DNA of 40,814 nt from Planctomycetaceae bacterium. Lineage in GTDB: Bacteria; Planctomycetota; SZUA-567. Position 1 is the first letter of the stretch; each line of letters opens with the position of its first letter. This document shows, piece after piece, positions 11,231 through 19,083 of the stretch. A model generated the notes under the pieces. That model saw only the letters and a list, made by a program, of their open reading frames with translations. It was not told the origin of the DNA and ran no database searches. A program made the position numbers and the translations under genes. The DNA lies in NCBI GenBank assembly GCA_021205245.1, contig JAJPXZ010000143.1:1-40814 (forward strand). Direction: 5' to 3'.

Positions 11231-11440
11231 TTAATCGATGCCGACCATTACGGAGGTGGCCTTGACGATGGCGTAAGCTTCCTTCCCTACTTCAAGTCCA
11301 AGTTCCTTAATTGCCTGCATGGAGATGGTGGCGGTCATGATGTGACCTCCGCCAATATCGATGGCGACGATGCCATTGACCGCACCCTCGGTGATTTTAA
11401 CGACTTTTCCCTTGAACTGATTTCTCGCGCTGATTTTCAT
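11231..11440 (-). CDS. mop: Molbindin (single TOBE/Mop domain), molybdate-binding protein
   Basis: This 69-residue protein consists of one TOBE/Mop domain, beginning MKISARNQFKGKVV and continuing with the typical stretch G-A-V-N-G-I-V-A-I-D. The length matches the stand-alone molbindins (about 68-70 aa), which assemble as hexamers in the cytoplasm and store or buffer molybdate or tungstate. The ATG at 11440 is preceded by a good ribosome site (GAGGAGA, five bases away). No molybdate transporter or molybdoenzyme gene is adjacent, so it appears to be a lone gene. It is convergent with the giant autotransporter and shares the hairpin between them. Confidence 0.9.
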   Translation of the reverse strand: MKISARNQFKGKVVKITEGAVNGIVAIDIGGGHIMTATISMQAIKELGLEVGKEAYAIVKATSVMVGID

Positions 11441-11504
11441 GGTTTCTCCTCGATAAACGTTGTGCTCTGATGGAAGAAGTACAACTGTTGAGTTCTCTTC
11501 TTTT

Positions 11505-11666
11505 TTACATCAACGGTACCGACACGGTGAACTCGGTCGACCCCGGTACAGACTCCACCGCGATGTCTCCGTCCAGGGTCCGCACCTCCTGCCGAACCAA
11601 ATGCAGGCCGGTGCCTCGACCTTCGCCTTTGGTAGAAAAGCCGCGCATGAAGATGGATTCCGTAGT
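11505..11666 (-). pseudogene. Relic of a sensor histidine kinase C-terminus (CitA/DcuS-like HATPase end)
   Basis: On the minus strand a frame ending at TAA 11505 reads ESIFMRGFSTKGEGRGTG, then LHLVRQEV, then VESVPG and TEFTVSVPL. This is the G2-box end of a histidine kinase ATPase domain; the phrase GFSTKGEGRGxGL is typical of the CitA/DcuS family. An in-frame TAA at 11667-11669 closes the frame only two codons before this stretch, and no kinase-like sequence was found further upstream, where the autotransporter gene ends at 11688. About 53 codons remain and no dimerisation domain, N or G1 box is present. It is therefore a decayed gene end, not a functional kinase. The resemblance was judged by eye. 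Confidence 0.65.
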
Positions 11667-11687
11667 TTAGCACTCTGGTGCCTTGAA

Positions 11688-14126
11688 TTAATATGACCAA
11701 CCAGCTTGGAGAGAGACTCGGTGATCCCGCTGCTTGCCGGAGAAGGTGCCACGATACTCCATTCCTATAGAATATTTGTTATAGACTATAGCCTGGATCC
11801 GGGCATTGGCGGAAATCTGGTTGCGAGCGGTGGCACGGCTATTGACCGTATAGGGCATGCCCATTTGGTCAATATAACCGAGTCCTGTCCTGGTCCCACC
11901 CTTGAAGTTATAGGTGTATTCCAATCCGGCCGACGGCAGGAGAGTACCCCATTCTTGCCGTATTGCATATTCCGCACGGACGCCCAGACTTGTTGCGTAA
12001 TGATCGATCTTCGTTCTGCCGTATCGAAGCGCTCTGTTGCCCGCACCGCTTTCCGCATACTCATTCAGCGTACTGCGGGACCAGGAGAACTTGCCATAAG
12101 GGTTCAAAGTCAGGTTCCCGAGCATCATGTCGTATCCACCCGCAACGGTACCGAAGTACTGGTGGCCATTGCGGCTTCCGTCGACGAACCCTGAACCGAA
12201 TCCCAAGTACCGTTTCGAATCGAGCGTCAGGTGACTATACCCCAACATGCCTTCGAGATAGAAATTGGACGCTGGAGAATACGACCCGTACATCACGGCA
12301 GTATACGCATCGCCCGATGTTTCGGAACCGTTGTCGCCCACGTCCGACTGATCGTTGGCATACCCGATGGCAAAACCGCCTGCGAACGCATCAAATGCAT
12401 AGTCAGCGCCGAGGGTGAGGTTATAGGTAGTATAATCGTACCCGTCCTCATCCTTGTCCGAGCCAATGTTGATGGCGCCGTCGCTCCAAAACGCCCAGCG
12501 AGATTGCAACTGCTGCGACGCCAGACTCGGGAATGCCTGAGTGGTGTTGAAGGAATACACGGGCGAATGACTCTGCGGGATATTCCTCCGATCATGACGG
12601 CCTATCCGAGGCATGCTGTTGTTCACTCTGAAATTGAAGTTATTGCTTCGCATGCCGGACAACCCCCTCCGACGGATGGAGGACAAACGCGATCCCACCG
12701 TTCCGGATTGAAGCTGGATAAACCTATCGGCTGTGGACACGTGCGCGTTGACTATGCCACGTACCTCCGGGTCCTGCGACGGGTCGGGACGGGCGCCTTC
12801 GTAGGAGTACTCCTTGGCGTTACTCGTCCCAGCCGGCCCGACGACCGTCACCTGCACCTTGCCCGTGCCGGCAGGTACCTGGACGCTGACGCTTGCATCG
12901 GAGTTGACGGTCGGTGACGTCACCGTTTGTAAACCAAACGTCACTGCCGTTGCACCCGTGAACCCGGAACCGTTGATAATTATCCAGTTCCCGCCCGCTG
13001 GCGGACCCGAGGCCGGGCTAATTGAATCGATGACCGGAACCGACAGCGGGTACACGGCGAAGTGCGTATTTTCCGCAGGACTTTCGCCGATATGGTTTGT
13101 CACGCGGACGACCACCGGTATGGCTGCCGAGCGGCCCATTATTAGCGCGCTGAGGTCGGGCGTTATCGCAGAAATCGAGGTGTCGGAATGCTTCACGAAT
13201 TGCGCCGTCAGCCCGTTGAAGGTGACCTTCGATGCGGTTGCGAAGCCCGTGCCGGTAATCCACACCTGCGTGCCGCCTTGCAGCAGGCCAAAGGACGGCG
13301 TGATGCCACTGATGGTGGGAGCGCCTTCCTTATAGTAGGTGAACGAGGTCGTCGCTTCGCCATAGTTCGTCCGGACCACCACCGGTTTCACCCCCTCGCC
13401 GCCGGGCGGGACAACGACCGTCAGGGAGGTGTCAGATTTGCTGCTGATGGTCGCGGGGGTGCCGCCGAACGTCACCTCCAGGCCCGGCTGGTCCAAAAAC
13501 GTCCCGGTAATGGTCACGTCATACCCACCCGCTTCAATGCCCCGTTCGGGAGTGATGGACGTAATGGTCGGCGCAGGCGGCGTAAACCGATACATCAGTT
13601 CGTTGCTGGTTCCTGCCGGAGCGGTAACAGTGACGGCGACCATCTTGTTGACTGTTCCCGACGGCGTCGTAAATTGAACGCCGCCTGTAACAGGCGTAAT
13701 GGCAGTGATGACAGTGGTCCCGAAATTCACCTGCGTCACCCCTCCGAGGTCCGTGCCTCTGATAGTCACCGGCGTTTCGCGCGTGTAAGGCCCTTCGTTC
13801 GGCTCTAAGGCAGTTATCTCAGGAACGACATCGGTGATATACCGGAACACGAAAATCTCTTCGCTCCTGACGCCGTTTTCTTCGACCACCACATTGACTT
13901 CATCCGTATCGGCCGGCTTTGGCGGCAAGGTGACAATGATGGAGGTGGCAGACCAGGACTTGACCGTGGTGGCGGGCGTGCTCCCGAAAAACACTTTCGT
14001 AGCGGCGGTAAAGCCCGTTCCACCGATCGTTACGTCGATGTTGCCAACGGCGGGGGCCGGTCGTCGGATCCATCGATGATATTGTGGGCTTGGGTATCGG
14101 AGTCTGATAGACAAACGGCAATGCAT
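11688..14126 (-). CDS. IPT/TIG-repeat autotransporter, 3' portion (downstream of frameshift): four TIG domains and the beta-barrel
   Basis: This frame continues the 5' portion at 13900-16359. It joins at the split tenth TIG repeat (A-V-G-N-I-D-V-T-I-G-G-T-G-F) near 14050; its first 20 or so codons before that are out-of-frame readings. Four further TIG repeats follow (motifs PEITALEPNEGP, PTITSITPERG, PTISGITPSFG, PVIDSISPASG). Next comes a linker of about 90 residues, then an autotransporter-type barrel of about 270 residues that ends in an aromatic residue (Q-A-G-W-S-Y). No signal peptide or ribosome site opens this half, so it is not a separate gene. IPT/TIG repeats are immunoglobulin-like folds used as stalks or adhesin modules. 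Hand-counted GC here (60-65% at 13201-13560) is higher than in the 5' half. Confidence 0.85.
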   Translation of the reverse strand: MHCRLSIRLRYPSPQYHRWIRRPAPAVGNIDVTIGGTGFTAATKVFFGSTPATTVKSWSATSIIVTLPPKPADTDEVNVVVEENGVRSEEIFVFRYITDVVPEITALEPNEGPYTRETPVTIRGTDLGGVTQVNFGTTVITAITPVTGGVQFTTPSGTVNKMVAVTVTAPAGTSNELMYRFTPPAPTITSITPERGIEAGGYDVTITGTFLDQPGLEVTFGGTPATISSKSDTSLTVVVPPGGEGVKPVVVRTNYGEATTSFTYYKEGAPTISGITPSFGLLQGGTQVWITGTGFATASKVTFNGLTAQFVKHSDTSISAITPDLSALIMGRSAAIPVVVRVTNHIGESPAENTHFAVYPLSVPVIDSISPASGPPAGGNWIIINGSGFTGATAVTFGLQTVTSPTVNSDASVSVQVPAGTGKVQVTVVGPAGTSNAKEYSYEGARPDPSQDPEVRGIVNAHVSTADRFIQLQSGTVGSRLSSIRRRGLSGMRSNNFNFRVNNSMPRIGRHDRRNIPQSHSPVYSFNTTQAFPSLASQQLQSRWAFWSDGAINIGSDKDEDGYDYTTYNLTLGADYAFDAFAGGFAIGYANDQSDVGDNGSETSGDAYTAVMYGSYSPASNFYLEGMLGYSHLTLDSKRYLGFGSGFVDGSRNGHQYFGTVAGGYDMMLGNLTLNPYGKFSWSRSTLNEYAESGAGNRALRYGRTKIDHYATSLGVRAEYAIRQEWGTLLPSAGLEYTYNFKGGTRTGLGYIDQMGMPYTVNSRATARNQISANARIQAIVYNKYSIGMEYRGTFSGKQRDHRVSLQAGWSY

Positions 14127-16359
14127 TGGACGGAAGAGAGCCCACGCTAATGTTTACATCAACCGTATCATTGCCCGCAGGCACGACAGCTTCCACCTCC
14201 GTGCTGCTCAAAAAAGTAACCGTTGGAGATTCCTGGTTACCGAACATGACAGTCGCACCATCGGCGAAGTTTTTGCCTTGAAGTACGACGGTATCCCCTT
14301 CCTTACCTTGGTTCGGCGTAATTTTCTGCAATATCGGCGTCGAGCCGTCGTCGACAAGGAAATACACTTCATTATAACTAGTCTGTGCGCCGACCGTTAC
14401 ATCTATTCGAGCCTCGCCGGTCGCACCGGCAGGGACAGTACCTCTCAATGTGGTTGAATCAACGTAATTAGTATCAGTAACTAGCTTCCCACCAATTTTC
14501 ACTTCGGCGACGCTGGTGAAGTCGGTGCCTTTGATGGTAACGGACGTACCCACCGGCCCGGTTTTCGGGTCAACATCGGTGACGGTAGGAATGACGCTAT
14601 TGTCGACGGTAAACGTCCTACTCTCGGTGCTTGTCGCGCTCCCCACCGTGACCTTTATATCCACGGGATCATGCGCGCCGGAAGCGCTAGCGGGTACGGT
14701 AGCCTTAATGGTATTACCAACTACTGTGACATTCTGCGCTTGATAACTACCGAAGGCCACCGTCGCATCGGAATTGAAACCAGTACCATCTATGGTCACT
14801 TCTGTACCAACAGGACCACTAATAGGGTCGACTGTCCTGATTGTTGGCCTGACGGTAAAATTGACACCTACGGTGCCCTCCGAGCCATCCGCGATAGCCG
14901 TCACTTTGGATGTGCCGCTCGCGCCTGGTGGGACCTTTACTGTTAATTTTGTTGAGCTTGTCACTTCCGCCAATTCTGCATCGACATCACCGAATTTGAC
15001 CGTAGTTTTGTCAGTGACGAAGCCGGTGCCGGTTACCTCAATACTTTCGTTCACAACGCCTTCGGTCTTGTCAAGGCTAATGATAGTCGGAGGCGGTAAG
15101 CTGTTGACGGTGAATGCGATATCACCCACTTCTTCGCCGTTTGTCGTGACCTTAACTACGTAATCATCGGGCGTAGCATTTGTGGGAACGGTAAATTTAA
15201 TAGTGGTGTCGTCAACGAAATCCACGTTTTCCGCGTCGAGAGAGCCGAATTTTACCGTGGCATCAGACTTGAAACCAGAGCCCTTGATCTCCACGAGTGC
15301 CCCGACGACCCCGGTGGAAGGATTAAGAGAATCGATCTTTGGGAGTATCTTAAAGGGCATAGTACTATCATATGAGCCGAAGGATACCTTAACCGGAGCA
15401 TCGCCGGAAACACGCTCGGGAACCTTAACGGTTATTTTGTTGTAAACTTTTTCTGTCACATTGGTGACCGGCTTACCGCCGAAGAAAATTTTGGCGGTTG
15501 AATCGAAGCCGGAACCATTGATCGTTACGGTTGAGTCAACGGTGCCCTCGTCAGTGCTGAGTGACGTGATTTTAGGTTTAACTGTGTAGGTCGCTCCTCC
15601 ACTACTATGGCGTCCATCCACAATTACGAATACTTCTGAAGTGCCGGTGGCATTTTCAGGAACATTAACCCTAATAACAGTGTCGCTATCGACGATAACA
15701 TTAGTACCTGCAGGCCCGCTTGATGAACCAAACCTTACACTCGCCCCACTATCGAAGCCGGAGCCGGTTACTGTAATGGGATCCTCAGCAAACCCAGGGG
15801 ACGGTTCTGCGCTAGTTACCTTAGGAATGACAGCGAAAGCTTTCGTGCCACTGGTCTCTGAACCTATAGTTACTGTTACGTCCGGAGTACCGAAAGCACC
15901 TGGTGGAACGCTGGTCGAAATCGTGGTGGGTGTGATGTTATCTACTGCGGCCGGTATATTTCCGAATTTAACAATTGCACCACTCCCAAAACCGGATCCA
16001 TTTATGGTAACGGGGTCATCGACAGAACCAGTAGGTACGCTGAAAGAGCTGATTATCGGTTTAACAGCAAAAAACTCCGCTGCGTCGCCGTGAGTAGTAT
16101 GAACCTTAACCTCCACGGTACCACTGCTGCTGTCAGGTATTTTTACCTTGATTAGCGTATCATTTGCTGTAGAAGGTGTTACCGGTGCATCATTCATAAG
16201 CACCGTCGGAGAATCGGTAAAATATCGGCCCTCGATCGTCACTATAGTATTGATTGGGCCGCTCGTCGGGTCAAAAAACGTTATCTCCGGCGGCGTTCCT
16301 GCTATGGCAACGGTAGAAGTAACAAGCAATAGAAGTGAACTCAATATGTACTTGCGCAT
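13900..16359 (-). CDS. IPT/TIG-repeat autotransporter, 5' portion: signal peptide and nine complete TIG domains
   Basis: The gene starts at ATG 16359 behind CTGGAGACGTC and opens with a Sec signal peptide (MRKYILSSLLLLVTSTVAIA, then G-T-P-P). Nine IPT/TIG domains of about 80 residues follow, each opening like P-x-I-x-S-x-x-P-x-x-G and containing V-T-I-x-G-x-G-F; a tenth starts at MDPTTGP and is then lost. The last 50 or so codons (after about 14056) are frame-shifted junk rich in R, H and W. Deleting one base in the five-base G run at 14052-14056 fuses this frame to the 3' portion. The resulting gene (11688-16359) would be 1,556 aa, with signal peptide, 14 TIG repeats and a barrel. Whether the shift is real, phase-variable or a sequencing error cannot be told here. 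Confidence 0.88.
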   Translation of the reverse strand: MRKYILSSLLLLVTSTVAIAGTPPEITFFDPTSGPINTIVTIEGRYFTDSPTVLMNDAPVTPSTANDTLIKVKIPDSSSGTVEVKVHTTHGDAAEFFAVKPIISSFSVPTGSVDDPVTINGSGFGSGAIVKFGNIPAAVDNITPTTISTSVPPGAFGTPDVTVTIGSETSGTKAFAVIPKVTSAEPSPGFAEDPITVTGSGFDSGASVRFGSSSGPAGTNVIVDSDTVIRVNVPENATGTSEVFVIVDGRHSSGGATYTVKPKITSLSTDEGTVDSTVTINGSGFDSTAKIFFGGKPVTNVTEKVYNKITVKVPERVSGDAPVKVSFGSYDSTMPFKILPKIDSLNPSTGVVGALVEIKGSGFKSDATVKFGSLDAENVDFVDDTTIKFTVPTNATPDDYVVKVTTNGEEVGDIAFTVNSLPPPTIISLDKTEGVVNESIEVTGTGFVTDKTTVKFGDVDAELAEVTSSTKLTVKVPPGASGTSKVTAIADGSEGTVGVNFTVRPTIRTVDPISGPVGTEVTIDGTGFNSDATVAFGSYQAQNVTVVGNTIKATVPASASGAHDPVDIKVTVGSATSTESRTFTVDNSVIPTVTDVDPKTGPVGTSVTIKGTDFTSVAEVKIGGKLVTDTNYVDSTTLRGTVPAGATGEARIDVTVGAQTSYNEVYFLVDDGSTPILQKITPNQGKEGDTVVLQGKNFADGATVMFGNQESPTVTFLSSTEVEAVVPAGNDTVDVNISVGSLPSNALPFVYQTPIPKPTISSMDPTTGPRRWQHRRNDRWNGLYRRYESVFREHARHHGQVLVCHLHHCHLAAKAGRYG
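14052..14056 (-). other. Frameshift site in a homopolymer run
   Basis: The plus strand reads CGGGGGCC, so the gene strand has GGCCCCCGCC. With five C the frame goes T-G-P-R-R-W-Q and leaves the TIG pattern. With four C it reads T-G-P-A-V-G-N-I-D, exactly the expected repeat, and joins the downstream frame. The whole gene then has a length divisible by three (4671 bases). Confidence 0.85.
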
Positions 16360-16441
16360 GACGTCTCCAGAACGTGGTAACCCATCCCGAGTGAAACAAT
16401 GGTAGAAACTTGCTTGAGCGAATACTTCGCAGGTCTTTTAT

Positions 16442-16459
16442 CGGATATAAATGTATCCG
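16442..16459. promoter_or_regulatory. Dyad CGGATA-N6-TATCCG upstream of the IPT/TIG autotransporter
   Basis: A perfect 6-bp inverted repeat with a 6-base spacer (CGGATATAAATGTATCCG) lies 82 bases before the autotransporter start. It has the geometry of a dimeric regulator operator. No matching regulator is evident in the window, and the promoter itself was not identified. Confidence 0.35.
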
Positions 16460-16991
16460 TAGTTTACGATTTATTATTGGACAGGACGGTGTAGCCGCTT
16501 CCTGACAAGCCGTACCTAATTCGGAATTTTTCTGGGTAACCGCTGGAAAAAGAAATGGCTTTTTTCCAGAGTGATTGAGGGAATTCCTGCGTATAAAGCC
16601 GAACGACGCGTGGCAATTAATGATGCAATACCTTTGTTAGATTAAGGATAGATATATTTGGAGAGGATTTTCTTGAATCCGTTTTTCTTTTTCGTATCTG
16701 TCTCGAATTACTCAAGAATTTTCGATACAGTGCCATCGTGGCGAGAGGTGAGCGTGAGGACGGGGTTTTATCTGACTTGTCAGTCGATATGGAATGAATG
16801 GACACAGTTTCGCTTATCTATATACAATCATTGTGGTTGTAGTCTATTTTGCGGCTAGTTTATTTTTTCTTAATTTTATCTCATGCCATCCTCTTTTTGG
16901 CAGGACGGCTGGATCGCCAGCCACTCTTCAAATCTTCTTCCATGCACGACCATGTATCGTCCCGCTGTACCGAAAGCACATTAATTTCAGG
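16460..16991. other. AT-richer intergenic stretch, nothing recognised
   Basis: The open frames here on both strands (for example 16617-16805 and 16658-16858) are short, lack credible ribosome sites and resemble no family known to me. The stretch lies between the divergent autotransporter and carbamate kinase genes; the regulatory sites for the latter begin at 16992. Confidence 0.5.
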
Positions 16992-17029
16992 TGGGGCATG
17001 GTAGCCATATCTATGGCGGCGGCACCATA
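16992..17029 (+). promoter_or_regulatory. Tandem upstream activator sites for the carbamate kinase promoter
   Basis: Two 18-bp sites are separated by 2 bp. Site 1 (TGGGGCATGGTAGCCATA, 16992-17009) keeps a perfect right half GCCATA. Site 2 (TATGGCGGCGGCACCATA, 17012-17029) matches TATGGC-N6-GCCATA with one mismatch. The same paired arrangement with the same 20-bp period occurs at 23699-23736. The pair lies 94 bases upstream of the sigma-54-type promoter at 17124, a normal distance for enhancer-type activator sites. Binding by the activator encoded at 22288 is inferred. Confidence 0.6.
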
Positions 17030-17123
17030 CTTTTGAGGCTTGTTGCATAGTAGGTGGGAAGAAGAAACCCGAAATGATGACGTTCAGGCCGGAAATCTGA
17101 AATTTTCCGTCGATTTTGGACCG

Positions 17124-17139
17124 TGGCAAACGACTTGCA
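17124..17139 (+). promoter_or_regulatory. Sigma-54 (-24/-12) promoter of carbamate kinase
   Basis: TGGCAAACGACTTGCA matches the sigma-54 consensus TGGCAC-N5-TTGCA, with GG and GC separated by exactly ten bases and a perfect TTGCA -12 box. Transcription would begin near 17151, leaving a leader of about 44 bases. This rules out a start codon at 17123 for the kinase. Confidence 0.75.
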
Positions 17140-17194
17140 CCGCTTGTTCTCAACACTCCTGTTTCTCTTTCTTTTTCTCGTACCGGAGACAAGC

Positions 17195-18148
17195 ATGGCC
17201 GACAACAAACTCGCAGTCATTGCCATCGGCGGTAATTCCCTTATTGTCGATAACAAGCCCGCCCTTCCCGATCAGTACAAAGCTGTGGTGGCGACGGTCA
17301 AACACATCGTCGACGTCATTGAACAAGGCTGGCGGGTTCTTGTTACCCACGGCAACGGCCCGCAGGTGGGCTACCTTCTGCTCCGTTCGGAGATGGCGCT
17401 CCGCCACGCCGGCCTGCATCCACTGCCGCTTCTCAACTGCGTTGCTGACACGCAGGGAAATAACGGCTTCATGATCCAGCAGGCCCTCGGTAACGAACTG
17501 CGCCGGCGCGGCCTGCCTGACAAATCGGCGACTGTTGTCACCCAGGTCGAAATCGATCCGAACGATCCCAAATTCCAGGATCCCGACAAATTCGTCGGCG
17601 GTTTTTATACGGCGGAGGAAGTCGAAAAGCTTAGCCGCGAAAACCCCTCTTGGATTATGAGAGAGGACTCCAACCGCGGCTATCGACGGGTGGTGCCTTC
17701 TCCGAAACCGGTCAAGATTATTGAGATGGATGCGCTCCGGATCATGCTTGACAACGGCTATAACGTTGTCGGTGGCGGTGGCGGCGGGATTCCCGTTATC
17801 TGGACAGGGGACGGTTATCTTGGCGTGGATGCGGTAATTGACAAGGATCTCACGTCTCGCCTGATCGCGAACTCGCTGGGGGCGGATCTGTTTGTCATCT
17901 CCACCGGAGTCGATACGGTCAGCATCAACTTCGGCACACCGCAACAGGAAGAATTGACAAAGGTCGATGTGGACACTCTACAGAAACACATGGATGACGG
18001 GCAGTTCCCCAAAGGAAGCATGGGGCCGAAAATTCAAGCCGCCATCGATTTCATCCGTCAAGGGGGAAAAGAGGTGATTATCACCAGCCCCGCCAACCTC
18101 GGCAAGGCCATCTGTGAAGGCGCGGGTACTCACATTCTCGCCCACTAA
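17195..18148 (+). CDS. arcC: Carbamate kinase
   Basis: This 317-residue cytoplasmic kinase catalyses carbamoyl phosphate + ADP to ATP + carbamate (then NH3 + CO2), the energy-yielding last step of arginine, allantoin or oxalurate breakdown. Family motifs are present in order: AIGGNSL near residue 9, THGNGPQVG, VVPSPKP, GGGGGGIPV, VIDKDLTS and FPKGSMGPKI. The length is usual (about 310-315). ATG 17195 was chosen over an in-frame start at 17123 because GGAG sits seven bases before it and the sigma-54 promoter overlaps the upstream start. It is monocistronic and convergent with the AllFGH-type operon, so it probably plays the role of E. coli AllK here rather than belonging to an arginine deiminase set. 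No arcA or arcB gene is nearby. Confidence 0.93.
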   Translation: MADNKLAVIAIGGNSLIVDNKPALPDQYKAVVATVKHIVDVIEQGWRVLVTHGNGPQVGYLLLRSEMALRHAGLHPLPLLNCVADTQGNNGFMIQQALGNELRRRGLPDKSATVVTQVEIDPNDPKFQDPDKFVGGFYTAEEVEKLSRENPSWIMREDSNRGYRRVVPSPKPVKIIEMDALRIMLDNGYNVVGGGGGGIPVIWTGDGYLGVDAVIDKDLTSRLIANSLGADLFVISTGVDTVSINFGTPQQEELTKVDVDTLQKHMDDGQFPKGSMGPKIQAAIDFIRQGGKEVIITSPANLGKAICEGAGTHILAH

Positions 18149-18163
18149 TTAGGCAACAGCTCT

Positions 18164-18191
18164 AGCCCGCCCTGCTACCGCGGAGCGGGCT
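18164..18191. terminator. Hairpin between carbamate kinase and the convergent DUF2877 gene
   Basis: AGCCCGC (18164-18170) pairs with GCGGGCT (18185-18191) across a 14-base loop. It sits just after the kinase stop and overlaps the last codons of the DUF2877 gene. No T-run is evident, so termination is plausible but unproven. Confidence 0.4.
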
Positions 18192-19083
18192 GGATGCACG
18201 ATTCGAGCGTGGTTACAATGCCCGTCAGGATGTCCCATCCGGAACTGTGGCCGACAGCATCGATACGCCACAGGTATGGCTCAAATGTAGCATCGCAACG
18301 CAGTAATCCATTTAACATATCGTGAAATGGTGCGGCTCCCTGACCTGCAGCAGCAGCCCGCAAATGGGCGAGGCTAATGCGATTCGTCCCCTCCACACCC
18401 CATTCATTAATAGCGGTGGCAAGCGCAGCTGCCCGTTCTGTTTGTCTCAAGGCATGGAGGGTCAGGAGCGTCCCGGCCAGGATGTCATCCCCCGTGGGTG
18501 TTAGGCCAGGGCCAAGTCCGACCAGCGCCTGGACTGCATCGCGGAGCGAATCATCGCTTGGCGAGGCCAACCATCGTGTCACCATGTCTAAACCGCGCGA
18601 CGTCTCTGCCAGCACAGCTTTTTGCCAGCCATCATCAGTCTCATGAGAATTTTTGCATCCGACGAGCTGCCCTGCCAGTGTATCCGGCGGTGCCAGTCTC
18701 CGCATTGCCTGACGGAGTCGGAGGAGCGCGTCCCGCAGGAGTGGAGGGTTTACTGGCGGAAATGTCGTTGGCTGCCATGGCAGGAACTCGCTAAACTCTA
18801 CCGTAAACGTGGGTGTTGCCAAAATGCTTCGACCAGCGGCGGCGAGGGTTTGTCCTTCAAAGACGTGATCACCCAGTTGTTCCGGCCAACCAGTCGCGAG
18901 CGCATGGAGAGGGCCTGGTTCCAGATCGTCACGAAGAAAGCAGAGCCAGCGATCATCTGAATCCCGGCAGTAAAAGCTTCGCTCGAAAACGGCAGCTACA
19001 GTGAGTGGTGACCCCGACTGGAGCATGGTGGCCGCCGTGGAGCCGGCGCTGCGCACGCTGATGGAGTGAGGCGCCGGCGTCAT
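18175..19083 (-). CDS. allH: DUF2877 protein, AllH-type subunit of oxamate carbamoyltransferase
   Basis: This 302-residue protein belongs to DUF2877, the family of E. coli YlbF/AllH. The typical core L-V-G-L-G-P-G-L-T-P-T-G-D-D-I-L-A-G (near residue 190) is present, along with the N-terminal segment F-Y-C-R-D-S-D-D-R-W-L-C-F. In E. coli, AllF, AllG and AllH together carry the oxamate carbamoyltransferase activity, which phosphorolyses oxalurate to oxamate and carbamoyl phosphate. Its ATG overlaps the upstream DUF1116 stop by four bases (ATGA), suggesting translational coupling. It is the last gene of a leftward three-gene operon. It is the only DUF2877 copy in the window, although the two partner families are duplicated. 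The actual substrate has not been shown. Confidence 0.85.
   Translation of the reverse strand: MTPAPHSISVRSAGSTAATMLQSGSPLTVAAVFERSFYCRDSDDRWLCFLRDDLEPGPLHALATGWPEQLGDHVFEGQTLAAAGRSILATPTFTVEFSEFLPWQPTTFPPVNPPLLRDALLRLRQAMRRLAPPDTLAGQLVGCKNSHETDDGWQKAVLAETSRGLDMVTRWLASPSDDSLRDAVQALVGLGPGLTPTGDDILAGTLLTLHALRQTERAAALATAINEWGVEGTNRISLAHLRAAAAGQGAAPFHDMLNGLLRCDATFEPYLWRIDAVGHSSGWDILTGIVTTLESCIQPAPR

Noticed and set aside
17031-17060. GAGGCTTGTTGCATAG resembling an insertion-sequence end
   Set aside because: No transposase fragment, matching inverted end or target duplication could be found; similarity is only by impression.
16881-17192. Minus-strand 103-codon open frame before carbamate kinase
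   Set aside because: It overlaps the activator sites and promoter, lacks a ribosome site and resembles no known family.
17123-17194. N-terminal extension of carbamate kinase that looks like a signal peptide
   Set aside because: The start would overlap the sigma-54 promoter at 17124-17139, lacks a ribosome site, and carbamate kinases are cytoplasmic; ATG 17195 with GGAG fits better.
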